Shown: positions 1 through 13,026 of the stretch, piece by piece
How positions within the stretch are numbered: position 1 is the first letter of the stretch
Layout: the number at the start of each line of letters is the position of its first letter
Source of the DNA: Syngnathus acus
Taxonomy: Eukaryota > Chordata > Actinopteri > Syngnathiformes > Syngnathidae
Assembly (NCBI RefSeq): GCF_901709675.1
Contig: NC_051097.1
Coordinates: 5,644,039-5,708,038 of the forward strand
DNA: 64,000 nucleotides
Reading direction: 5' to 3'
The notes under the pieces: generated by a model
What the model saw: only the letters and a program-made list of their open reading frames with translations
Databases searched by the model: none
What the model was told of the DNA's origin: nothing
Position numbers and translations under genes: made by a program

Positions 1-3000
1 TTAATTCAGATTATAAGTATACAACTAGAATAATGATGTTAGCATAATAGCAAAGTAAGATAAATTCAGTGGGGATTTTAGTTGAACTGTATTTGCACTT
101 ATAGCAGCAACTCAATGGCAATTATTGTTTTTGTTGTTGTTTACTTTACAACACAACTAGACACAACAAAAGGCAGCTAATAAAAACACAGACATTATTA
201 ATCAAATTGATGCGAGCAGACGGGTGGGAGGATGCTAAAGCCAGCTGGATCTGTCATGGCTGCTTTGACGCGCTACCTCCCCAGGTGTTACCTCTCGAAG
301 GGAGGCACGGCTGGTGCTGCATTCTTCGTGGGTTTGCGTGTCTGTCTGGAGGGCAAGGCAACACTTTCAAGTCAGGTTTCGGTGCCAGCGTGCGGTGTCA
401 TGTTGAGGTGGGCTCGTCATGGCGGGCCTTAGGGATCTCGGCTTTGAGGAAGAATGCTCCCCACGTGTGAATTCTTTTCATATTAAAAACCTGACTCAAG
501 AGAGGAAATGTACCTTGTCCTAATATGTCAGCCATTAATACATGCTTACATAGCTTGATTACATAGATAGTTTACATACATAATGTAGTGCACATTGACA
601 GATCCACTTTGGGTATCTGTCTTAGCATGCTAAAATATTTCACTGTACCTCGGCATGGAACATCCTAAAAAGACTTAATCATTTATTGAGTGATAATGAA
701 AATATGTACAGACGTTATTGAGCAAAATGCGAACCAGTAGAAGAGCAAAGCTAAAAATATTGCATAGTATTTTGTAGTTACTGCTACTGGAATGCTAAGC
801 TAATTTTTGAGCTAGCAAGTACATAGTCAATATTAGTTTTAGTGCATGGTTTTATTCACTTATTAGTTGTAATGTTTAATGGTACTTTCTGTATATTTAA
901 AATTAATTTATTTGTCATAAATGTTTTCTAAATATATGAAATCATCTTTATTATTTTAAATGTTCCCCTTTTTAATAAGATTATTTATTTATTAAGATAA
1001 ATAAATAATGAGCAGGAGTCATTTGTCCTTTGACAGCCATTTTTTAAAAACAATATGAAGTAAAAGTGTGTATCACAGGCATTTGGGGCCATTTGATGGC
1101 TGACCAGGTATTTGTGGCCTTCGCAACATAGATTTGCCCACCCGCTATTTTAGAACAATGAAGGGAGTGTTCTAGAGTGGCGTAAAAGGCGCTTATGGCG
1201 TACATTCCCGTGGGCATGAGCTAAGCGAACCTTTAAACACAGTAACCTACACCTGCTGGTATCTGGCAGACAGGAAGCAGTGTAGTTGCGGCTCTCGTTT
1301 CACTTCCTCTGCCAGCTGAAAAGCAGGAAGAGTACGCTGATAAAACCTCAGATGATGATGGTGGTCTAAAATACCAGCAGAGAAGACCACATATGGCGAC
1401 TGATTAGGAATAATGTTTGCAAATGTGACAAAAGACTTTCAAAAGGGACCTCAGCACTTCCACGTCTTATTGGGCAAAACAGATCATGTGACCCGGATGT
1501 GGCATGAATAAGGATGTCCTGATGACAGATGCACTTCCTGCACGAAAATCAGATGAAAGGTTAGCATGTGTTTATATTTTTGGCAGCGGAGATGAGAAAA
1601 AGAGTCATGTGTGCTGGTTAGGAATCAGCAGTTTATTTGGTAATTTAGCCATTTTTTGGTCAAGAAACTTCACTTGTTGCTCATGACTAATCAGCTGGTC
1701 ATTCTTTGCCCGCTTTTTTTTTTTCCCCCTCTCTCACACAAATGTCCCCACGTTTTACTCATCCACTGCCCACCCTGCTCTCCCACTCTGTTCGAACTGC
1801 AAAGCTTGTTGGGCCTTACTGGAAGTGCACAAAAGGCTTTTGTGGCACTGACAAACTGTGCCTGAACGTATGGGAAGAGATTAACCGTGCATATATTATA
1901 CCACCACTATTAATACAATACAACAGAAAGCAAGTTATTGTGAGTCACTCATGGCGTATGCATGATGGGAGATGACATCACTCTCCTGAGATTTCTGTGC
2001 TCATATTTGAGGGAAATTGCGCTGTTAGCGTCGCAGAGAGAGCATTTGTCATCGGAAATGGAGAAAATCTAAGCGTGAAAGGTGCAGAGGAAGCACAGAT
2101 GAAGAGATGGGAAGGGGGGTAGATTCTACAAAAAGGATCCCCCACATCCTTTTAATGAGACAAAGAAGAGGAAAAATGTGAGAAGTGAGCATGTCTGATG
2201 TGGACAGACAACAGCTCCATTATGTCACCATTCCGAAGGAACACTAGTACAGTAGTTTAGTTAGTTACAGGATTTACGCTATAATTTATTCAGTCTTGAC
2301 CCATATGTTGATTAATTAGATACAGCATTTGGGGCTTATAGTAATTTTTCTATATGTCAGTTTCTATAATTGTATAGATCTTGTGCTTTACATATTCACG
2401 CGTTCGTTCTATTGCACTGTATTGATAGTCATCTTACTTAAATTCAGGATTTCCAAATCTATTGTTATTGACATTTATATTGTGTTTAAATCCGTTTGTC
2501 CATTTATTATCTTGTATTTTAACTAGTAATCCTCATCCTATGAGAATTATGAGGACAAGTATTTGCTTTTTCATCACTTTAATCTTTAATGTAAATTTAT
2601 ATTATATATGGATCATTAATAGTTAAACATTTAATATTTACTCTCAACCCATGGGAAATAACATGTCTTGACACTTTAAGCTTTAGATTTTTTTTCTCTT
2701 TACTCTTAATATGCATTAACTTATCTTGTATTATTCATTCTTATAAATTATTTATTAGAATATGCGCTGAAACATTTATTTATAGTAAGCCACATATATT
2801 ATAATGGTGTTTTCATACTACTGTAAATTTCTTCATATATTTTTATTCAGTATTTATGATCAATTCATGGGATTTATTACTTATGATTCCAAATATGTAT
2901 ATTTAGATTTGTTTTTAATTCTCACCGAGTCACTCGATTCTTTGATTTTCTTTTACTTTATTTATTAGACCATTACTATTAAACCGCATACCAATATTTG

Positions 3001-5773
3001 ACATTTCATTATTTGTATATTTTATGTCATTTAGAATTCCATTGTAATGTTGTATGCTTTTGTAGGAATAAATGATTTCATACTTACTGTCAACCAATTG
3101 GCATTATTACAGGAGATTTTCATCAACTTCTTTCTTCTGTTCTAAACAATGGGTCCCATTAAAGTGACTTCATACAACAACTTTATCGCGCAAATACACA
3201 CACACTCCCACACACAAGAAGAAAGTGCAGACGTGTGCTCGCAAGCATGCAAACAAAAACAGATGCTTACATGCACACCGGCCGTTGTTTGATGATCATG
3301 CTCCCATCTGTAGTGTGAAACTGCATAATTCAACACCAGGGAGACACAAATCCCGCAAGATTGCGCAATTAAGTTTTTTTTTCCCACCTATGCGTGCACA
3401 TCACTCGTGTAGCACGTGGGTAGGTACACGATACCTTAATCCAACGTCAGTGCTAACAGTAAATTACGAATCCGAAAGCAATACCACTGCAAGACATGCG
3501 TGATTACACAATGCACACATGCCAGAGAAGGTGATATCATTGCACATTTTGCAGACACGCCACCAATGAAAAGGTGTGTTAAGGGTCATGAAAACACATG
3601 GCAAGACATACGTTCATTTCCCTCCTTCTGTGATTTATGCGTCATTTATGGGGGAGATGGGCCATTACCGACATTTTTCTCTCCTGCGCATTCCACCATC
3701 AGTTATCGCGTGTGTTTTTTTTTTTTATCGGTGTGCAATTTCCCATCTTAAAGATCCACGAAAGTCCTTTATATGCAAATCCAGACACAAAAGCTAACAT
3801 TTAATTACCACACATAGGGAAAGATGTTTCACATACCCCCAAAAAGCGTTTTAGATTTTATAAAATAGATCGTTTTATAATGCTATCTTGAGCCATGTCA
3901 AGAGAGAGGAGCATTGGGAAAAAAAGTCACAGGGCCAGTGGGCCATAACCATGTGAAAGGCCAGTGTCCGAGGCATATAAAACAGGTCCATGTGCCGCAT
4001 CCATAAGAAAGGCTCATGAATACTGCCCTTGAAACTCCCCCTTGAGTAAGAGAAAAGCTCAGAAAACGCACCCCCACATTCTCATACAATTCATATAGCA
4101 CATTAACCTATTCCTGCCAAAAACCATTCCATTTCCCCTATGGAGTATTTCAGCAATTCCAGTAATTAAGAATGCATACAGTCATGGTTGACTGGGGCTG
4201 CTAATTCTTCAAGCGGGACCCCCACCCCGAGCCCACCCCTTCTCTTTTTAAACGTGAGAACAAAGGTTTCAGTGTAGGCAAACATTTGAATGAATGAAAC
4301 CCCAAACTGACCATTTTTCTGCCAGAGTACTAAAGCAAGAAAATAAGCTGCACCTGTGGCTTTTTTGTCAACACATGACAAGCTACACTAAGTAAGAACC
4401 AGACTGGAATTTCTGGTTAAAACCCCTCCACAACCCCCACCCTACCCAAATAGGTGCTTACTTAGGACAACAAACTTTTTGGTCAAGCAGAAAAACACAG
4501 ATGAAGAGTTTTTCCAGACCACCGACTGACATCTTTTCTATTTTGTTAAGATTTTGCCCAATATTTACACTAGCAACTGTTCCGCTCTGTTTCAGATTTT
4601 TTTTAAAACCTCTTAGATATCTTTGTTGACACTAAATGTAGAAATGCAGGTGGCTTTCCCGAACACCTTTTTAAATATTGAATATTGTTTTTTTACGCTA
4701 GCAATGATGTTGAGTGCTAGCATGTAGGCTAAATCTATTAGCCACGACCGCTAACATCACTCATGTAAACAAACGCAATCTGCGTTGTACAATATAAAAA
4801 TTTTGTAACCTTTGGCGAGTAGAATTTCTAATATCACTAATATCACACAGACCAGACTGATCAAACTCAGACAATTTGCAATGTGCACCAACTATTCATG
4901 CTGTACAAACACTTGATTGATTGTCATCATTAGTGGTTGTTGATTAGTAGCATCACATGTCAAACTACTTCAATTTCATCACTCCATCTCTTTCAGCAAC
5001 ATACACAATTGTTCATCCTGCTATTTTAATAAGGCACCATAACAGCTGGCCTCCATTTTGTGCCTGATAATAAATTCATTTGTCCGGTAATGTAATCTTC
5101 TGGGCAGACGGGCAAGTGAGGTGAGTTAACGTTTCTCCCCAAATCCCATGAGGCAAAGTCTCACTCGTCTGACTGATTATAGTGAACAGTGCTTCTCCCC
5201 TTACGCCTTCTCCTCCTGCATAATATTGAAGAAAAAAAAAAAATTGCGGTTTTGTGTATCCGTGTGACTGTGTGTTTGACTGTCAGTGTCTTAAAGGCTC
5301 TAAGTGCCAGATGTGTCCCTGTTACATTATAAATGATTTTAACGTCTAATGGCTCAGTTTCAATCTTTAAAGTAAACTTTACTTATCAATAAATAATTGA
5401 AACAAATAAATGATTTAAACCAATAAATTTTATCTCAATTTGTAAAAAAGGACTTTAAATGAGCCACAATGTGTCATATTATGATGTAAATGAACTTCCA
5501 GCAGTCTGTCTGAGGTCTGACAAATACTAAATGATCGTTGCATAAATAAGAGAAAACTAAACAAGTCACGCGATGTCATATCATCAAGTGCGTGACATCC
5601 ATGTGTCTGAGGTTTAGCAATAACTTGCATCCTTGCATAAGCGAAAATAGAACAAAATGAGCCACAAAGTCAGAAAAGTTGTGCAACAAAACCCAGCAGT
5701 ACTCCCAATCCTTAACGACAAACAGCCTCGATTTGACGCGATTAAAAAGTAATTATGATCATAAAGCAGACAC
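1..5773. other. AT-rich intergenic DNA
   Basis: I see no supportable gene here. Bases 2280-3080 are strongly AT-rich with many short ATTTAT runs. Bases 207-470 are a GC-richer island with overlapping open frames on the plus strand, but no splice structure or recognisable protein. Open frames near 3142-3800 and 3898-4381 overlap on both strands and have no coding character. Confidence 0.6.
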
Positions 5774-6242
5774 TCAATAGAGCGTCCACTTCATTAAAGT
5801 CATATTATGAAATATATCTGTGAAAGGAATACATGTAGTTGCTATTTCCAGCAGGGCGTGCACGATGTGGATGATTGCAATGATGCCAATAGCGAGGGTC
5901 ATTAAATCAGCGGCGATGTATGAATACGTGATGAGGCTGACTTGAATGCAGATGAGGTGCATGTAGAGCAAGTCCGGGCACAACGCTGCCTGGGAAAGAC
6001 AAAAAAAGCCTCATTAAGAGTCTGCTCGAGTATGCGCCGGCAACTTGGCTTTGATGCCGTTTCAGAGATCCAAATGCGAAACCAACACAACACGTCGTGC
6101 ACCCTACTTTTCTTCTTACATATTTCATCGTTTTGGATCACCAGACAGTTTTCGACCTTGGTGTCCTCACCGCTTTGGTTAACTCACCCGGCAGCGCACG
6201 ATTTTGACGACCCAGTGTGGAATTTCAAGCTTGTGCGGTCGA
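5774..6242 (-). other. candidate two-exon membrane-protein fragment, unrecognised
   Basis: On the minus strand a 55-base block (6242-6188) reads openly and contains KLEIPHWVVKIV. It ends at a GTGAGT donor in phase 0. After 198 bases a CCCAG acceptor (5991-5990) opens a second block (5989 down to 5774). That block continues in phase 0 with CPDLLYMHLI and a long hydrophobic stretch (LMTLAIGIIAIIHIVHALL), then a stop. The codons are rich in third-position C. I do not recognise the protein, and I found no upstream exon with a start. It may be part of a real gene, a decayed copy, or chance. The plus-strand frame 5942-6439 overlapping it looks like a shadow. Confidence 0.3.
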
Positions 6243-7600
6243 CTTGCAGACATGCAGACGACATGGCAAATGTTCATACTGGTTTTAAAGTATTTGTGTC
6301 TTCAGTTATTCTAACAAACATCCATAGCAACTTAAAACTATGCTGTGTAAACAGTCCTTCACACCTATTTTTAAATGTTAGCAAAGTAAGCAACCAAAAC
6401 ATAAAAACACACCAAAACCATTTAAAACCATATTTCTAATACTTTCAGGTGCCAATATATTATTCCCATGACAACCAAAGACAAACTTTAAATAAAAACA
6501 CTGCATGAGCCAGTGTCACCATGCACATTAATGTATTTGTTTATGAAGTTCACGTTAGCGTGACTTGACCTGAGGTCATCTGAGGGCTGTGGAGGAGCTA
6601 AAAACAAGTATGATTGTGGAGGGGGGGTGAATCGCGTCTGGGAAACAAGTGTGATTCACACGCTGCTCATCCTCATATGTGCTCTACCGCCTCAGGCAGC
6701 ACATGTGAGGGGGGCTTTGTCTGGCATCTTATGATACCCTCTCCCTCCTTCGTAATTTGACAACTTGTCCGCTTAGGTCTAATTAAGGCTTTATTGTTCA
6801 TTTTGGCTTCACACGTTGATCGCTTGGTTTCATCACCCAAAAGTGCACTTGACACACGTGGACCACACGCTGCACACACATATTAACGCTGGTTAACTTG
6901 TTATTATCTGCCAAAGAGACTATTAGAGTCTTTGAAGCCGCGCAATAGTGGAAGTGAAAGCTGGAAAAGGTCAACACACTCAATTTCTGCTTTTGAAAAC
7001 AGCACATGTGACAGTGGTCGTTAAATAACTGTCATACACAAAACACTCATTATGATATATGAAATAATACAATAATTAAATTCTATATATAGTCTTTTTA
7101 TACATTTTTGTCTGTAAACAGTAAATCCTTGTAGCTTGATGAGTAAATCTCAACCATTAAATCATTATTTATTATGTGTTAAAGTTCTGTAGTTTATGTG
7201 TTAAATATAAACAAGACACTCACTTACACACTCCCCCTGGCTATGATATCTGAGACCTGTTCTGACCCGGACATCTGTAGACTGCTAATGCAGCTGGCAG
7301 ATGGCCCCCAGTGTTTGCATTTGTGTGTGTGTGAGTGTGTGTGAGTGTGTGTGTGTTCAAGTGAGAACGCTCATGTTTGTATTTGTGTACGTCAAGTAGT
7401 TTGGCATGGCAGCAAGTGGCTGGTGGGATCAACCAGGGTGATTGGGGGCTGCCAAAATCATGCAAAATCACAAATTGGGCAGCTGCTAAGGCTTCACGGT
7501 TTACACACAATTTGCCTTCACTTGAAGAACACAACCAATACTTGAGCGGGAAGGTCAAAATTTGAGATACAATACTATGTGTTAGGTTTTATCCATCTTA
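6243..7600. other. intergenic DNA, no gene seen
   Basis: No exon structure is visible on either strand. A GT/CA dinucleotide stretch lies at about 7322-7356 and accounts for the Thr-His-rich minus-strand frame across 7241-7558. Confidence 0.6.
7322..7356. repeat. (GT)n microsatellite, imperfect
   Basis: The stretch is alternating GT interrupted by GA steps, about 35 bases long. It is a simple repeat with no evidence of function. Confidence 0.85.
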
Positions 7601-7638
7601 GAGGGCGGCCATTTTGTTTTCGCCGTAACAAAGCAAAA

Positions 7639-7981
7639 ATGTTCTCAGGTAAGGACCAATTATGTTTTTTCTGAATTTCCTGCATAATATATTGAAGTGT
7701 CAAATGAGTCCCACTAACATAATTTGTGCGTAAAGGAAAAGCCAAGCAGCCTAAAACTCTTGAGAAAATTGCAATTATTGTGTTATTAAGTACATGGAAA
7801 CAATGGTGTCCCTCATAATGTTGAAATGTATTCTTTGGTATGTCTTTCAGAATCCAAGCTTGTCCGGGCAGCTACGGGAATGCGACAATGGAGGCCGAGA
7901 GATATATCGTCATTCGACACCGGGTGGGCGATAAAGAAAAATAATTGGGTGGGTTTGTGGGCGTTTTGTTTGTGCATGTGA
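7639..7981 (+). other. candidate two-exon mini-ORF (46 aa), unrecognised
   Basis: An ATG at 7639 follows a CpG-bearing leader that contains GCGGCCATTTTG, which matches a YY1-type initiator element (about 7605-7616). The first exon would be ATG-TTC-TCA-G, with a GTAAGG donor at 7649. A TCTTTCAG acceptor at 7850 opens a frame that continues in phase (SKLVRAATGMRQWRPRDISS and onward) to TGA at 7979-7981. An alternative donor at the GGGTGGGC sequence near 7921 would leave the frame open to further exons. I recognise no family. It could be the 5' end of a gene with a basic, mitochondrial-like N-terminus, or chance. Confidence 0.25.
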
Positions 7982-9640
7982 GGTGTGCCCATGGCAACCC
8001 CAGAACGACAGGGAAGGATTGTGAAGGTGCTTTTAAGGTGGGTCGAGCTGCTGTCTGGCTCTCAGAAGGCTACGGTTACGTGGGGAGGGGGGCAGAGGAG
8101 GGTCACCTTCACATGCTTTGTAAACCTGTCCTTAGGGTCTTTGTAGCAGTAAATACAGAAAACACAAGTGTGTCCATGATCGTGTCACAAGTCAGAGTTC
8201 AAGCAAGTGCTGAGCATTCACATGCAGGCCAAACAAACAAATACCTTTTGGTGTCAGGTCAGGATGCTTTAGTTTTTTTTGTTTTTTTTATGGGTCCTTC
8301 TGTGCTTGATGCCAAGTGACACGGTGAAGTGGACTGAAAAAGAAGCACAATACCTGCTTTGTTAATTAACCCCCGAGAAAAACGTTGTGACCTTCCTCGC
8401 TCAGTCGTTGGGTGATAGGTCACCACGCCGTGTGACCAGGCTCGATGAAGCTGCACTTCTATATGTTAAGATTGGAGCACATTGTAACAACCAAGTGAAG
8501 TTGAAAAATAAATAAAAATATAATGAAAGGGCTTTCAGGGAGAAGCGAGACATTCAAGGTTGCAACAGCTCGGAGAAAAGGATTACCGAGATGGAGGACG
8601 CAGCATTTTTCTGTACTCTTATTTTCCGAGGTGAACACACACATACAATCGAGGACGTACACACGGGAGTCAAACTGCCAGTAGCAAGCTATTAATAAAA
8701 TTCTAATCGCTTTGATTAAGTCGCTCCAATGGGAATTCTCTGGGGTTGTCCTCCGTAGTGGAGATAGGCCAAATGTCTGCGATCTCTATAATGGCTGCCA
8801 TCGTTACAAGTCAATTAGTCGCTGCTTGCATTAAAACCTTCTACCTACTCCTCGCCAGATTGAATTTGAGATGAATGTCTTCTGAATAATTCATTCTGTG
8901 AAAAAGGGACAAGTGCAGCAAAAAAGAAAAAAAGCATCAAAATGTGTGTCTCCACGCAAACCATTCCAATGACTTATATCTGTGTGTTTATCCGATTGTA
9001 ATGCAGAGCTGCAGGCTGGGAAAAGGTGACGGGAAAACACCTCACACATCACAGAGATATTTCATGATCCTGGCTCGCCTCCAGCCGACCATGTTCGCTT
9101 CATTCAAGTAAGTGTTGTAAAAAATGAGCGGCTACATGTGATTTATTGATAGACTGCATGCTATCCGGCAGCAGCAAGGACTGTGCGCTTATTTTCAAGA
9201 GCAGGTACTTTGGTAGACTATGCAGGAGTCCAACCAGGCTCAGGGTATTCAAAGCATAACAGTCCAAGGGGGGTCTAAGGGGGGGCGGGAAGCGGCTTGA
9301 AAAAAACCTTTGGTGTACCTCCAGCTACATCAAAAGTTTTTTTTGTTTTTTTTTTACTGCTCATCATGTGTGGTATTATTGATGCAGTCATTAAAAGCAT
9401 CCACATGGTAGCTATTAGGACACACGGCAAATTCAATCCAATTTTGTTTGGATCCCCCCCGCTGCATGTATGAGCTAAATCCAAATTTCAGTTCTTAATC
9501 ATGATTAATACCACATCCTCTCTCTATATTGAAGCAACTCACTGGGTTGCATCCATACCCATTCACTCACCACACAGAATCCATTCAATCTGTGCTACAA
9601 AAACGATATCCATAATTTCCTCCTTGGTGGAGGTAATAAA
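7982..9640. other. intergenic DNA with a possible conserved-noncoding-type block
   Basis: No coding exon is supported. Bases 8700-8870 are mixed in composition and not repetitive, with several ATTA/TAAT-type cores, in a style often seen in vertebrate conserved noncoding elements. This cannot be shown without alignment. Bases 9690-9730 are a CCTCCC-rich low-complexity stretch. Confidence 0.4.
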
Positions 9641-9659
9641 AAAGCCACCAGTGGTCAGA

Positions 9660-10034
9660 CAGCATGGCTGCTGTGGGCTCCTCCCACCTCCTCTCCCTCC
9701 CACCTCCCCTCCCTCCCTCCTTTCGTCCTTCCCTGCAAGCTGCTGCAGAGGATTCGTGCTGCACCTCTGCACAGCACACTCGCATTCATTCACAGTCATT
9801 CAAGCAAATAGCAGCAACGTGCACGCACCTCTGCAACCACAAGAACAAGCAACCCACCGCCTTAAGAACCTGTCGCATTAGGGGGGATAAGTCATCAAGA
9901 CACAAAACGGATATAGCAGTGCTCCAGGACCAGCAGAGAGATTCGAACACTCGACTTTTGTTTTCTGCTCTAGTTTTTAAGGTTTTGGCGAGGTTGATTT
10001 CTTGTTGCCAGGCAAAAATACAAAGTCCGAGCAG
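9660..10034 (+). other. prag1: possible noncoding first exon of prag1
   Basis: This is a GC-richer block about 3 kb upstream of the prag1 coding start. It ends in GAGCAG followed by a near-consensus GTAAGC donor at 10035. The first prag1 coding exon begins behind an acceptor (12948-12949), so at least one upstream leader exon must exist. This block is one candidate. The 5' boundary is arbitrary. Confidence 0.3.
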
Positions 10035-12949
10035 GTAAGCTTGCGGTCATTTCAAGCTAATATAGCTAATAATTCGTAAATAATAATCACTCATTATACA
10101 TTATAACTTCACTCAAGTGTTGATCGCTTTGAAAACACGTTCAAAGCCCCATATATATATATATTTTTTAAGAAAACATGGGTTCTAAAAACACGTTTAA
10201 TGTTAAAGTTGTTCTCACGTTGTCAACACTTTACAAGTCTTTTGTTTGTCGATGACGTCACGCCGATATTTTGTACACTTTTTGGAGAAAACTCGATTTA
10301 TTTGTGTGAGCGCTACATTCAAACTCAAGTGTTGCACTTTAAGCAGGGGTGATCAACCGACGGCTCGTGGACAATAGTTGGCAAATTCTCTCAAAATGCA
10401 GATCATAATTTGTTTCATTTGATTTCCTCATAATTTTTATATGTACTTCAGACTGATTATTTATAGAAGAATAGGTGACTATACGATTAGCCAAAGTGCA
10501 GTTTGAGCAGCTTTTGTGTATTGATAAGCCCCTCGAGCTTATTATACTTTTTTATTGCGCCCTATTAGTCAGTTTGTACTAATTGTTGGTTCAGATGCAC
10601 AATTACTCTTGTCTAAAGTAATATATGGCAACTTAAACCCCCCAGTTATAAACGTGGTTCCTCTCCGTGAAAGTTTTTCAGGCATGACTGTCAAGGATCA
10701 GTTGTGAGGATTCACAAGGCATGTTTTTATTGCAGTAAATGCTCAGAGACCAGCATTCCGGCAAATGCTAATCTGCATCTTTCTGCTGGCTGATTTTTAT
10801 TAGGGTACTTAAACGGTGTTTGCCCGACAACAAGAAAGTTTTCAATAGTTTGCATTTTTTCTACACATTTGCATTTTGGCTGAGTGACAGCATCTCTCAA
10901 CATTCAGCTTCACTCCTTAGCTCCTCTGGTTAGCTTGTCCTCTGGTGACGTCTTAACACATTCATGTTTCTGTTATTTTGAACGTTGTCATGTGATTGAA
11001 CTTTTGCAGCTTTTTTTCGTAAGAGGAAGTGAGAAATATTAGAGCTTGAGGAGGGGTGGGGAATGTCGACAGTTGGGTCTAGGTCTTGTCGAACAACGGC
11101 AGGCGTCGTAATGAGCAAATAGAGATGTAGTGGGAGTTTTTGTTTGGAGGGGAAAGGGCAGAGCTAACACAAAAATGTTCTCGAATGAATTTTGTCTAAT
11201 ATGATAACCAATGGAATTCAATTTAGCTACCAAACCCCCTCCAAGTTATGACAGCAGATCAATTATTTGTGCATAACTCGCCGTGGCAACGTTATTGCTT
11301 TTATCTGGAAACTTCAACGTAAAGGTAAAAAATTGTCCTTTGGCGTTGTTGTCATGTAAACGAACATTAAATCAAGTCAGCTTTTATAGCCGAAAGCCGA
11401 AGACACTTTGAAACCACAACCAAAGGAATGCCAAAATCAAATATGAGCTTCCGATAGTCATCATTTGGTTTGGACTGGATAACACAAGGTTGATAGGCGA
11501 GGCTCTCGTTACAAACCCAACTAAACAAACATGGAGCGAACTTCTAGTGAGTCACACGGAAAAAAGGTCAAACGTAAACACGAATGAATTATTAAGTACT
11601 TTTTAAAACAACGGGAAGTTGCCTACTTCCTAAGGCTTCACAATTGTGTTTTTCTCTGGAAGCTTGGGGATATCCTTCTTACGAATGACCAACATGTTTT
11701 TGAGAGCTGCTCTAATGGGCTCGTGTGTCATTGCAACACCTTGTTGAGAGGTAATTAAAACAGGGTAAGGAAAAATAAAGAGGAACGCCCGATTCTTGTG
11801 AAGTGGTGTTGATCGTGTCGCTGTCACTCCTGTTCGACAGGAGGAAGGAGGTGGGAGCTTTTGTTTGTCCAAGGACACTCGCACATCTTTAGAAGAGGAG
11901 GAGGTTTTTTTTTCCCCTGAGTGTGAGATTCACCCTGGTGAGACTTGCGCCTTTTCAACATTCCTTACATTCCGACCTCCGGGATGTTTGAGGCTCGTCA
12001 GTCTTCCTGCAGCATGTCGGGGGCTGCTGAGGATCCGGGAAGGCTTTCATGTCACCAGGGTTCACAACAAGCAGCCTCTGTTTTGCTTGCTCAGTTGTTG
12101 TTTTTTTGTGCTTCAACAGACAGCGCATGGCCTCTAATTTAGAAGGCCATGAGAACAAGAAATACCAGCACTTCTTATGTTACAGCCGCAGTTGACATTT
12201 ATATCCTAATGAATGTCTGAGATCAGGCTCCCTTGTAGCTGTTTTTATATTTGGACGTTAGACTGAAGGAAGGCAGACATGATGGATTATTTTAATCTGC
12301 GATAGCAGATTCCAAAATTCCACATTTATGGTAACCAAAACAACCAAACCTGGGAAAGTACACATACTGTAATATATAATAAATAAGATTTGAAGTGGGC
12401 ATTTCCATTTTTCAGCTTTTTGTGTAATGCAAATCTATTATTGCAATTTTTTTTAATTTTAAATAACTACAATAAAAAAGAATTTTGAAAACATCATTTG
12501 ACAACATTATTTCCATCTAATTTATTTATGTGTAGAATAATTCATATTGATTTATTGTAAATTAATTATTAGTTAAAATCATTAATATTTATTTAATTGT
12601 AAAATAATGACTAATTTAATATATTTGATTTTTACAATTACAAAAGCAGCTGTATCCCTTTTGAGTGGAACATGTACACAGCTATTAATATAAATAGATT
12701 AAATTGCTTCATATATAACTAAAGACTGGATTTTGTATGACCAAATGAGTGACTTTGATGTGACATGTCATACGTCATATGAGCATTGCAAAGCAAAATT
12801 AGCACCATGATGCCTTGCTCAAAAAATAGCTATGTTGCTCGGAAGAAGGAAAGGACATGATTCTACTTGTAGGTTGAGCAAAATATACCCACTTATTTTA
12901 AACTCATGTCTTTTTTCCTCTCCTCCCTAATCCGCCACAACCTCGGCAG
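10035..12949. other. probable first intron of prag1
   Basis: AT-rich DNA with no coding exon that I can support. A TGACGTCA palindrome (CRE-type) sits at 10253-10260. Bases 12380-12720 are very AT-rich. Open frames at 11630-12158 overlap on both strands and show no protein similarity that I recognise. Confidence 0.4.
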
Positions 12950-12951
12950 CC

Positions 12952-12999
12952 ATGAGATCGTGTCCCGTCTGTGGCGCAACGCTCCACTGCCACTTCTGA
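12952..12999 (+). promoter_or_regulatory. upstream ORF in the prag1 leader (15 codons)
   Basis: The exon holding the prag1 start begins after the CGGCAG acceptor at 12949. The first ATG in it, at 12952, opens a 15-codon frame that stops at 12997-12999, 27 bases before the prag1 ATG at 13027. A short uORF so close to the main start could lower or condition prag1 translation; that is inference. Confidence 0.5.
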
Positions 13000-13026
13000 C
13001 CTTCCGCTGATCGAGCGAAGCCGAAG

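Noticed and set aside
207-470. GC-richer block with two overlapping plus-strand frames
   Set aside because: No homology is recognised, no splice context is seen and neither frame has coding-like residues.
5942-6439. 165-codon plus-strand open frame
   Set aside because: It has no recognisable domain and runs into AT-rich, Asn/His-rich read-through. It overlaps the better minus-strand exon pair, so it is likely a shadow.
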